A stretch of 64,000 nt of DNA, from assembly GCA_047967505.1 (NCBI GenBank), contig CM106538.1, one strand, 5' to 3'. Source of the DNA: Dipteris shenzhenensis (Eukaryota; Polypodiophyta; Polypodiopsida; Gleicheniales). Below are positions 11,338 through 21,117 of this stretch, piece after piece (position 1 is the first letter of the stretch; the number at the start of each line of letters is the position of its first letter). The notes below the pieces were generated by a model that saw only the letters and a list, made by a program, of their open reading frames with translations, was not told the origin of the DNA and did no database searches. Made by a program: the position numbers and the translations under genes.

Positions 11338-14300
11338 ATGACTGCTCATATCAAATGTTTTACACTTAATGTCTAGGGGATGTGTGACAGTAGGAAATGG
11401 AAATCTGTGTGGCTGTATATCAATAGATTTCAGCCTGACATAGTGGCATTACAAGAACACAACCAACATGTCTATGCAGGAAAGACAGGTCACTACTATG
11501 GCTATGATATTTTCTATGCTGGGGAGCACTCTTTCTCAGGGGTAGTCTTTCTGATCAAACATGAGCTTCAGCCAGTTATTGCTTTAAATGACAATAAAGA
11601 TAGATGGCTGATTCTTCAATGCATCATTCAAGGAGAGGTGTTTGAATTTGCTTCTGTCTATGCACCTCAATCCTCTCGAGAAAGAACTGCAATTTGGGAT
11701 GCCGTGCAACAATATCCATGAAGATATCATGCCTTTATATGTGGGGATTTCAATAATGCTCCACAACAGGGTGACAATACCTCCATACATACTCATATGT
11801 TAACCCCTGAAAGACATGCATGGTCTCAATTACTGATGCATCTTGATTTGGTTGATCTTTGGAAGGAATTACAACCTTTGTCACCCGGATACACCTTCCA
11901 ACATAATGCCCTTTCTTCTTATCAGGCACGTCTGGATCGATGGTATAGTGTAGCTCCGCAACAAAATGGTGATGTTACATGCAAAATGTGGATTGACTAT
12001 GCCTTTGTGCATTCAGATCATGCATCTCTATGGTTGAGGTTATCCTTTTATGATATGCCAGATGATAGATTGCCACAAAGGCGACATCTGATCGTGAACA
12101 ATAGCTATTTGCAACATGCTGCTTTCAAGGCCATGGTTACTGAAGCATCTCATTCTCTGTCTTCTGGCAGCCATATTGATATTGATAATGAATGGGATTC
12201 TTTTGTTTCCAAAATGCAAGTTGTGATTAGAGGTTATGGCAAGTCCTACATGAAGACTCTGAGGGAAACGATTGCTCAGGCCAAATTCACTTGTCAAGAC
12301 CTCATTGAATTCAGCCATCTTCGTTCGTTGTCCCTGCATCAGCAAACAACACTATGCCAAGCTAGACATTGTCTTAAACTCAATGATCACAGGAAACTGG
12401 CTACAGGAAACTGGCTAAATGGGAGACTAGAGCAAGACAAAGAGCCTTTACAAATAAAGGCTGCTCTTCCAAACAATTTTTCAAAAGCTTGCATCAGAGG
12501 AGATTAAAAACAGAAATTTGCAGGGTGCTTCTGCCTGATGGTTCATGGACTACCTCACGGTCACAGCTTGCTTCTGTTTGTGTGCATCATTTCTCTCAGC
12601 AGTTTGGTTCTACAGTTCCTCCCTCGCAGCAGGTTTTGGCTGCACGAAATTTATTGTTACAGCATGTTTCTTCTATTATTTCCACTACTCAAGCTTTGGA
12701 ATTTGAGGAACCTTTTACTGAGAGGGAATTGTCAGATGCAATCAAATCCTGTGGTAGATGGAAATCTCCAGGATGGGATGGTCTTACAGTTGAGTTTTTT
12801 CTAGAATATTGGCCTCTTTTGAAGCATACATTGCTGCATATGGTGAACGCTGCTTGGCAAAATCAGAAAATGCCAGACACATGGAAGAGAGGTCTTGTTA
12901 AACTCCTTCCAAAAAAGCAAATTTGTGAATCTTTGGCTGACTGGAGACCTATCACCCTTATGCCAGTCATTTACAAAGTTACTACCAAAATGATTGTCGA
13001 TCGGCTAAAGGGGTTTTTACATGATGGGTTGCATCCGGCGCAATATGGTTTTGTTCCGCGTAGGCATATCATAGATAACATTGCTAATGCCTATGTTGGA
13101 ATTGAATATGCCAAATACACGCAGCAGGATGTTTTGTGATTGCAAGTTGATATTGCCAAAGCCTTTGATATGGTTAAGTGGGATTTTATTTCATCAACTA
13201 TGCAGGCATTGGGATTTGGCACAAAAATGCAGCAAGTTATCACTTAGTTATATCAAGATAGTAAAGCTGCCTGCATGCTTTCAGGGGATATTTCTATAAC
13301 CTGGACTCTTGGTTGTTCTATTAGGCAAGGATGTCCCCTAAGCGCTTTACTTTTTGCCATAGCCACTCATCCAATGCTTCAATATCTGGACCACCTTTTG
13401 GACACTGACCAGTTGCACGGCTTGGAGATTCCTAGTAGTCATAGCATGATCGCTCAAGCATATGCTGATGATTCTTTCTTTACCCCAAAAAATACTCGGA
13501 GTGATCTGTCCATATGCAGGCTCTTTCTACATATGGATTGGCTGCTGGTCTTCGGGTCAATTTTCAAAAATCAAAATTGTTGCCGTTGCATGCTCATGAA
13601 TGGCATAGTCTTTTGTGGCCTGGGAAAATTGTTCCCACTTCTCAATTGATTCGACATCTTGGCTATCCTCTAGGTTGGGGACTCACCCGTTCTCAACAAA
13701 CTGATTGGGTGCTCACAAAGTTGAGGGCAAAACTTGAATATTGGAAGCTTGCAACTTGGCCATTACATGTTCGTTTGCGAATAACACAATCCATTTTGAT
13801 AGCATACATACAATTTTATCTGCCTCTCATTATGTTCACTAAGGCAGATCTGGTTTCCTTTATGTCAGCTATCATGGAAATTTTCTGGTGTTCAAAAAAT
13901 GGCAAGAAAAGTCTCAGATACTCTCTATGCATCGTCTTTGTTCTCCAAAGATGCACGGGGCTCTGAACATTCTCAATATTCAAATGCATTTACTTGCTCA
14001 CAGAGGGAAAATGATGTTGCAGTTTATGCAAGGAGATCAGCCTTGTGCTTTCATGATCCGCTCTCTTTTATTACATATTCATACTTCTGCTTTTGGGCAT
14101 TGGCAGCCTACTCAGTGGGATTTCCTATTTGGCTCTATCCAAGGCAAGATCAGAGGTTGCCCTTTTGTCTCTCGTCTGCTTCTTGATTGGAAACATATTT
14201 TATCCCACTTGGAATGGAATGGCCGGGATTCTTTGTCGGGAAATTCTTTGAGGGCTGAGAATATTTATTGGTCTAAAGTATTCCACCCTTCTTTGGCCAT

Positions 14301-15120
14301 ACAAGAACCGAGACGTTCTTATTTTCTCTCTTTCAAAGGCATTTCTTCTGTGGCGGATGTACTTCAGGATGATGGCACTCTTTTATCCTTTTCTATGGCT
14401 ACTAGCAAATACGGTTTGGGAGCTCATTATCGTCCTTTATGGCATAGGATTTCAGCAATGCTTCAACCGTTCTTGCCGGTACCTCGTTTGGAACTTCAGA
14501 ATAGGCTTCAGGATTGGATTTTACATTCTTCTTCCTCTTCAGCCCGTCCTTTGAAGCTCTTACATATCACATTGTCATCTCTGTATAAAGTGTTATTATT
14601 TCCGCCTTGGATTTCTGACAGAGCAAATACTGTTTGGCATATGGATCGCCCACTAAAGTGGTGGAGAAAGCGACTGCGTCTCCTTTGGCATTATAAAGTC
14701 CCTCTTCGGCAACAGCTTTTCCTTTGGCTAGTCCTACTTGGCATTTTTCCATCTGGCCAGTTACTCGCACATAGACATATTGCTCCGGCTGTTTGCCACA
14801 AATGCCTACACTATGCTGAATCTGTGCTTCACATCTTCTGGTTCTATCCACACACTTGTGACTTCATCACTCTCATCCGACAGAGGCTTCGAGCGAGATT
14901 TCCTACTGTTACTTTTGGCAGGTTTTTCTAGTTGTTTGGTTTTCATCCAGTTAGATAGGGTTTTGACTTTATTTTTTGTATGGGTACGCTACTGGGCACT
15001 GTGGACTTTATGGATGGACAGAAATCATAGAGTCTTTGGTGGACCCTATTTTCATCTTTTGTTTTTTTCAAACAATCTCTGCAGCAATCATTCTATGATT
15101 GCATTCAGACTCGTTTGATT
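11338..15120 (+). pseudogene. L-C ORF2: endonuclease - reverse transcriptase - zf-RVT, broken
   Basis: The order is an apurinic-like endonuclease (LQEH near 11451, CGDFNNAP near 11740, SDH near 12015), reverse transcriptase (WKSPGWDG near 12760, WRPITLMPVIYK near 12945, AYADD near 13460) and zf-RVT (CHKCLHYAESVLHIFW near 14800, final Cys replaced by Tyr). Catalytic motifs of both enzymes are still readable. Lesions visible: TAG at 11374-11376 and TGA at 11719-11721 in the endonuclease; a 14-bp tandem duplication at 12389-12416 that shifts the frame; TGA at 13137-13139 and TAG at 13245-13247 in the reverse transcriptase; and frame changes near 13510, 13900 and 14930. It cannot make a full-length enzyme. 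The minus-strand copy at 29836-31505 confirms the intended frame at several of these points. Confidence 0.92.
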
Positions 15121-15734
15121 GATCAGGATATATATACAGCTTATACTGAGATTTTCAGTTGAGTAGTAGTTACTCCACTTTCGAAGTAACTATGAATGTA
15201 ATTATTTTACAGCAATAAAAGATTTCTTCCCACAAAAAAAAAAAGTATGTGCCTCTAGACCTCCATATATGCCTTGCTAATATGCTTGTGAGAATCTCAC
15301 AAGATGTATCAACTGATCCATGTGCAGATCTGTAAGGAAGTATTGGAAAATCACCCAAGAAACATGCGTCAACTACCCCTCACATCGAACTCGTAAAGAC
15401 CAAGAGAGGTCATGTCTCTCATATAGAGCCTGAGGCCCGAAAAGGGATAGCCAAGCTATTGATCCCCAAGTCATCTAGAGAGTAAGTGTGTAAAGGTACT
15501 TAGTAGCCTAGCAATCCCTTTCCATATAATCTGTGCGTGCTTGCTGTCCCAAAGACAATGCTGGATGGTCTCCACAGTAGAAACACAACGAGCACAATTG
15601 GAATCTGCACCAAATCTCGACCTCCATTGGTTAACTGCAATCCCTCCATGTATAAACAACGTAAAGAAAAGAGTGACATAAGAAAATTTCCATTGACCCT
15701 TCCGAGGTCATGTTATCTCAGCTTGAGCTAACAA

Positions 15735-15995
15735 GATCTTATTCCCTTGGGCTCTTGGAGACTTTGGATTTATGGAGGGGTCCCAATCCAGTATTTGCAA
15801 TGGGATCCTAGAGAATGGAAATGGATTGATGCAGGATGTCGAGAGAACATTCGATACATGGTGAGCAATGGCAGGAAATATCAGTTAAGCTTGAGAGAAT
15901 GAGGCCTACAAGAGCACTTTATTGGGAGACATTTCAAATTTATGCAGATTTGCAGAAATATTTTTGGAAGCGACTCTGGAAATCCCTCAAGCAAA
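15735..15995 (+). mobile_element. Short plus-strand L-B fragment
   Basis: The plus strand reads LGSWRLWIYGGVPIQYLQWD, then (after a shift) RPTRALYWETFQ and FWKRLWKSLK. These match the stretch just upstream of the zf-RVT domain in the L-B copy at 7509-9186 (LGSWRLWLYGG ... FWRTIWKSLR). It lies head to head with the old minus-strand L-B and ends where the gypsy gag relic begins. Confidence 0.75.
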
Positions 15996-16033
15996 CTTAA
16001 AGCAAATCCGAACTTAGAAAAATGGTTCACAGT

Positions 16034-16995
16034 ATGTCTACTAGACGATCCCAGGAGGATAAAGGAAAAGCTCCAAAGGAGCCTGAAACCAGTGTTCATA
16101 CGGTCGAGCCTAGGAGGGCTTAAAATACCTAATGTTGCCAATTATAGGCTAGAAAAGTATTCTAGTCGGATGACTGACCGCAGCTCAGATATCATAGAAG
16201 CCTGGTTGCACAAATGGGAGAGGTTGTTGCCATTCGTGAAATCAGGAATGACATGAAGAAAGTTCGTGAGGTCGCCCATATGTTTAATGAGGCAGCGGTC
16301 GGATAGATGGTGGATTAAACAACAAAGGGATGGTGTGGCATCCACTACTTAGGAGGGGTTCAAGAAAGAATTTAGAGAACATTTCTTACCTCTTGACAAA
16401 GTATCCTGAGCTTGGGATTAGTATAGAAACTTTTGTCAGAGAATTTGTCAGTGGATGAATACACTGATAAATTTAGAGAATGTGTAGTGAAGGTTTTTTA
16501 ACCTCTTCCTCAGTCGGTGTAAGTAAAGGATTTTATTTTTGGACTGAATGATAGAATCAAGATGGAAGTTTGGGCTAAGTACATGAACACTCTAGATGAA
16601 GCAATCGCCATAGCCTTGAACTATGAGGATGCCAAATGGAGCAAGTCAAGTGGGTTTATGCAAGTTGGGGCTCAGTGTGAGTAGCCGAAAAAGAGTGGGT
16701 TAGTAAAGGGAGTGTCTCACAGCGTAATGGCCAAGCCAAGCAAGTAAAGCCACTAAGTACTACCATTGGGGTGAAAAGAAACGTAACTCCAGTGACAGCC
16801 CGGGCTTGGCCAAAATCTTCTTTGACCCTAGAACAAAAAGAGAGGTCGAAGAGAGAGGGTTTGTGCTTTGGATGCCTTCAGCCTCATCGGTGGAAAGATT
16901 GTCCACAGAACAAGGATTGTCGGATGGCTGAGATGGTGATCTCAGAGTGCGACGTGGAGATGAAGGGAAGTCGCAGATCTGACCAAATTTAGATT
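16034..16995 (+). pseudogene. gypsy gag
   Basis: The gag frame probably starts at ATG 16034 (MSTRRSQEDKGKAPKEPE). A capsid-like segment follows (SVDEYTDKFRECV near 16450; ALNYEDAKWSKSSG near 16615). Then comes the zinc knuckle CFGCLQPHRWKDC near 16866-16904, a C-x2-C-x3-H-x4-C spacing that I have seen in plant gypsy gag. Stops at many positions (for example in the first 150 bp) and frame changes make it a pseudogene. Confidence 0.8.
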
Positions 16996-16999
16996 CAGC

Positions 17000-19360
17000 T
17001 AGCGGGATCTTCTCAAAGGTCAGCACTTGTTTTATTTTGTGTGTCTGTTGCTAAGTTAGTAAACAGTGCACCTGACAAGTCCTATCTAAGCGTAGCAACA
17101 GGGGTATACAACTTTTAGCGATATGGAGTTAATTAAGATGAAAGGACAAGTGGCCAATCATGACATCATTGTGTTGTTTGACTCAGCGTCAACACAGAAT
17201 GTAATAAACTCCAAGCTCGTAAGAGGCTGAAATTAAAGACTAGTCCATCTGACTGTGCATATATGGTTTGAACGGCAGATGGAAGTTTCATTGAAGTATG
17301 GGACCAAAGGGTTCCCAAGTTGGAACTTCAGATTCAGGACTATGTGGAGAAGCCGGACTTTGAAATGACTAGACTTTCTCACACAGATATAGCCCTGGGA
17401 AACACTTGGCATTCTAAGAAGAATCCAGCCATTGATTGGAAAAAGAACATTTATCAGCTCAAAGATGAACAATGTGCTATATGTCTTGCGAGGGAAAAAA
17501 GGGATTTGCCTCAAGGATCGTTAGTTTCCGTAATGGAACATCGATAGAGTTGATTAATGGTCTATTGACTAGCACTGATGTTACCCAAGACGGGGAGATG
17601 GCCAAGGTGACTGAACAGATTATAGAGGAGTTCTCTGACTGATTTAGGGATGAGTTGCCTTATGGTTTACCTCCATAGCGAAATGTTCAGCATAAGATTG
17701 AACTTATTCTAGGGTCAAAACTTGTAAATAGGCCTCCTTGTAGGTTAAGTTTTACTGAGGAAGCAGAGATGTGAAGGCAACTGGAAAAATACCTCAAGCT
17801 GGGACAAATTCAGCCCAATTTTCTCACCTTTTGCTTCGCTGCAGTGATATTGAGAAAAAAAGAAAGACGATACTTTCCATCTCTATATAGATTATAGAGC
17901 AATGAATAATATCACTGGTAAGGACATGGATCTGATGGCTCGGATTGACGACTTGCTACATGCTTTATAAAGAGCCATAATATTTAGCAAGATAGATCTT
18001 AAGCGTGGAGACCATCAGATCCGGATTAGAGTCGAGGATGTGCATAAAACCGCTTTTAGAAGCAGGTTTGGACATTACGAGTTTTATGTAATGCCATTTG
18101 GACTTACCAATGCTCCAGCTACATTCGTCATGCTTATGAGCGATTTACTATGCATGCATATCGGGAAGTTTGTAGTACATTTTATTGATGATTCCTTGTC
18201 TTTAGCAAAAAATATTGCTGAGCTTCGTGAACACTTAAGAATAGTGTTCAGTACTTTGAGGAAAGTCAGTCTGTATGTAAATAAAAAGAAAATTGTGATG
18301 TGCATGGTAAGATTTGAATATTTAGGGTTCATTATTACTCTTGAGGGGGTGGAAATGGATCTAAAGAAAGTAGCTGCAATACTGCCTTGGCCTATCCCTC
18401 AGAGTTTGACCACTTTGCGATCATTCTTGGGATTTGTCCACTGTTACCGAAGGCAAATCAATGGATATTCTGAGATAGTATTGCCTTTGACTGATTTGAC
18501 CTTAGATAAAGTATCTTTTATATGGGGACAAAATCAACAAGAAAGTTTTAATGCCATAAAACAAGCTGTGGTCTTAGGTTCGGTGTTGAAAATTGTTGAT
18601 CCCAAAGAAACTTTTTTACATATAGAAACCGATGCAAGTGGCATTACGGTAGGGGCAGTTCTCCTCCAAGAGGGAAGGCTAATAGCCTTTGAAAGCAAGA
18701 AGATTTCTCCCTCTCAGCAACATTTGCCAAGTCATGAATTAGAGTTGTACGCTGTCATCCATGCTTTAAATACATGAAGGTATTATTTGTATGGTTCAGA
18801 ATTCTATGTAGATGTAGACCATTATACTCTGAAGCATTTCTATAAACAGTCTGACTTAAAAGGCCGCCAAGCTAGGTGGGCAGAACTCATGCATGAGTTT
18901 AACATGACGATTCAGTACCGAAGAGGAAAGGAAAATAAGGTTGTTGATGCATTGTGACACGTTATGCATGAGTCCCACGGTATTAGAGAGTGCTCTAGTG
19001 ATCGAGATTAGAGAAACTCAGAAAGTGAGTGATTTCGTTAGAGCCTTTGGCCTAAGGCTTATGTGGTTGACCTTGAGAAAAAGGATGACCTAGCATCCAG
19101 AATAGGCCAAACCTATGCAAGATATACCATAGTAGATGGTATGTTGAAACAAAATGGCAAGGTAGTAGTACCTAATGAGAATGATCTCAAACAGAGGGTC
19201 ATTCAACATTGCCATGATAGCCCATGTGCGGTATATTCAGGTATCGAGAAGACATATGACCTCATGAAGCGAGATTTATTCATGAATACGTGACGTTGTT
19301 TTTCATGTCAAGTGAGGAAGGCAGAGCAGGTGAAGTCACCTAGCCTTTTAGGGGATGGCC
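17000..19360 (+). pseudogene. gypsy pol: protease, RT, RNase H, integrase N-terminus
   Basis: The protease active-site region reads VLFDSASTQNVI (near 17175), the usual DSG changed to DSA. The reverse transcriptase starts near 17640 with several stops. It is open from 18040 to 18777, with YVMPFGLTNAPATF and the catalytic FIDD at 18181-18192. RNase H follows in the same frame (IETDASG near 18625 and HELELYAVIHAL near 18735) and continues past a TGA at 18775-18777 (ELMHEFNMTIQYRRGKEN). The integrase begins with the zinc-binding HHCC region (NDLKQRVIQHCHDSP, YSGIEKTYDLM, CFSCQ...). The DDE core is missing. Confidence 0.9.
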
Positions 19361-20040
19361 AAACCACCACAAGACATAGAGGCTGACCGGGCACAATGAT
19401 GCGTCACATACTTCTAGACATTTGAGTCAGCCCCAGGACACAGCAGAGTGGAGGAGGAAGAGCTAGCCGACATGAGAGCAGTCTGGATTAGCAGCCAACA
19501 CGGTACCACCGAGAGAGGGACGTAGAGACCACATGCGTGATAGAGAGTGCCTAGAGCACATTCTATTGAGGTCCGATCTATTACAGCTTTCCTCAAGGGG
19601 GACCGACAGAGACGAGGGGTCACTCTGGACATAGCCCAAAGAGTTCAGAGAGCGAGGAGACCGCGTCCCTCACCGCAGTGCGAGACAGCTCGACAGACAC
19701 AGATACGAGATATCTTCACAGTTGACCAAAGAGCCATCACTGTGCCAGGCTTCAATTTTTTATTATGATTTTGAGTCCCAGCTCCGAGATTGACTTGTTT
19801 TCGGTATGTACCTGATAGTGGATAGATTGATCTGGTCCACTATGCAGTTGTTGCAGTTGACTTTTTTTGTTCATGATTATGATTTTGTTAGCATAGACTA
19901 GTACTCAGCAAGGGCCCTAGTGCGCCCTTTGCTTCAGCCCACTAAGGCTTGTATGAGTTCGCTTTTCTTTGTACTTTGTCCCATAGGCCTGCGAGGCCTC
20001 CCGTGGATGTTAATATATATATATCTCTCTCTCCCCCCCC
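19361..20040 (+). mobile_element. LINE L-D 3' end with hairpin and microsatellite tail
   Basis: Arginine-rich coding traces near 19560-19760 (GDRQRRGVTLDIAQRVQRAR) resemble the extreme C-terminus of L-D ORF2. The 3' end carries a small perfect hairpin GGCCT-GCG-AGGCC (19988-20000), then TTAATA, then (TA)n(CT)n(C)n at about 20011-20042. Four other ends in the window share the hairpin-TTAATA-microsatellite layout. Assignment to L-D rests on this ending and on composition. Confidence 0.5.
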
Positions 20041-20289
20041 CCCTCCTACGTGTCTATGCACACCCTCTCTGCAATAGTTTCTTGGGATTTCTTGGCTGCT
20101 ATTTCACAAGGAGTATTTTTTGTACTCTGTGGATCATCCATGCCACACAAACATGTGAGGTACAAGCGAACAGCCTACAAAAGGGGAACTGTCAAGTATG
20201 TCAAACTATCAGAAATAGAGCAGATTTGTTTTGCATAACACCTACACGGGTATGTGTAGAAGACACATTGGGGAAGCACATCCTTAAAA

Positions 20290-21117
20290 TTCTATGACAG
20301 CTTATAGGGCAGAAACACCACCCAAACCTACCTCTGATGTCCTTGCTCACCTTAATAAAATCTGCTTGGTTTTGATGGTGAAGATTGACAGCCTAGAGGC
20401 CACCAATGTGGCACTACTAGCTGAGAAAGCACACATGGATAAAACACTGGTTTTGATAAAAAACAAGGGGGATGTTAGGATGAATGGAGGAAGTAGAAAA
20501 CAAGAGAGATTAATGGGAAAAGGAAAATGCTGAATGGCAATCAGGAAAAACTAGTCTCTAGGGCAAGATCCATGCAAGGGGAGCTGAATCGCAGCAGCTC
20601 AGAGACATGAAGGATGGACCGGATGGGGTCTGCAAAGAAATGAATGATCTGAGAATGGAAAATGAAAAAACGCAAGAAATAGATGGCAGCCATACAGGCC
20701 ACCATGCAGGGAAAGCACCCGGAAAACGGAGATGCTAAAATGGAAATAAATGGTCAAAAAGGGATCATCAATACCAAAGGAGTTTATCTCTGATGCCTTG
20801 GAGGAAGAAAAGAGACAGAACAACAAGGCTTTAAATGTCTTAGTTAAAGACCTTAGATACTCCAACGGCATATTTTAAAGCTTTATTCACCAAAATGGTT
20901 GTAAACCTCACATGTGAAACAGCTTGGAGAGTGGGCAAGGCTAAGGTGATGCAACTCTAGACAGCAATAGACAGGGCCGCTGCCCTCATGAGCATGAGGG
21001 CAGCATTAAAAGCAACAAGGATATACTTGGATGATAACCTCAGAGTGGTACGTGTGATGGCAGCTCAACAAAGAAGGGAAATGGGCTGCCTACAAAGATG
21101 GTTAAGTGATTATCCGA
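20290..21117 (+). pseudogene. L-D ORF1: coiled-coil, L1-ORF1p-like protein
   Basis: From ATG 20294 the frame gives a coiled-coil region (VLMVKIDSLEATNVALLAEK near residue 30). After frame shifts it gives ETAWRVGKAK (about 20915) and ALKATRIYLDDNLRVVRVMA (about 21009). The last two match the C-terminal domain of L1-type ORF1 proteins (AWRVGK... KGTKIFLDDDLT... ARKEGKW), which act as trimeric RNA chaperones. No CCHC knuckle is present, unlike the other LINE families here. Broken by several stops. It runs directly into the inverted L-D 3' end at 21118. Confidence 0.65.

Larger units (their letters stand above)
9456..15244 (+). mobile_element. Full-length LINE L-C (5.8 kb) with 15-bp TSD
   Basis: Perfect 15-bp target-site duplications GTATGTGCCTCTAGA lie at 9441-9455 and 15245-15259, and an A11 tail at 15234-15244. 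The element has a pyrimidine-rich 5' untranslated region (9456-10045), an open ORF1 (10046-11281), a 56-bp spacer, a decayed ORF2 (11338 to about 15120) and a short 3' untranslated region with AATAAA at 15214-15219. The host is the old minus-strand L-B, whose sequence resumes in register after the second TSD. It is the most complete autonomous-type element in the window. Confidence 0.95.
7430..15720 (-). mobile_element. Old LINE L-B, split into three pieces by later insertions
   Basis: Three minus-strand pieces align consecutively with the intact L-B copy at 7509-9186. They are the terminal sequence at 7430-7508, the 3' untranslated and C-terminal part at 9187-9455, and the zf-RVT part at 15245-15720. 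The gaps are filled by the younger L-B (7509-9186) and by L-C (9456-15244), each with its own target-site duplication. The cysteine domain is in the minus-strand frame 15471-15659 (CARCVSTVETIQHCLWD, the last cysteine replaced by D). The 5' boundary near 15720 meets an L-B piece in the opposite orientation. Confidence 0.85.
15996..19360 (+). mobile_element. Ty3/gypsy retrotransposon relic, gag to start of integrase
   Basis: A continuous gypsy internal region without recognisable LTRs: gag, protease, reverse transcriptase, RNase H and the zinc-binding N-terminus of integrase, in the usual gypsy order (integrase last). It is cut at both ends, by L-B at the left and by an L-D 3' end at the right. 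I see no primer-binding site or TSD. Confidence 0.88.
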
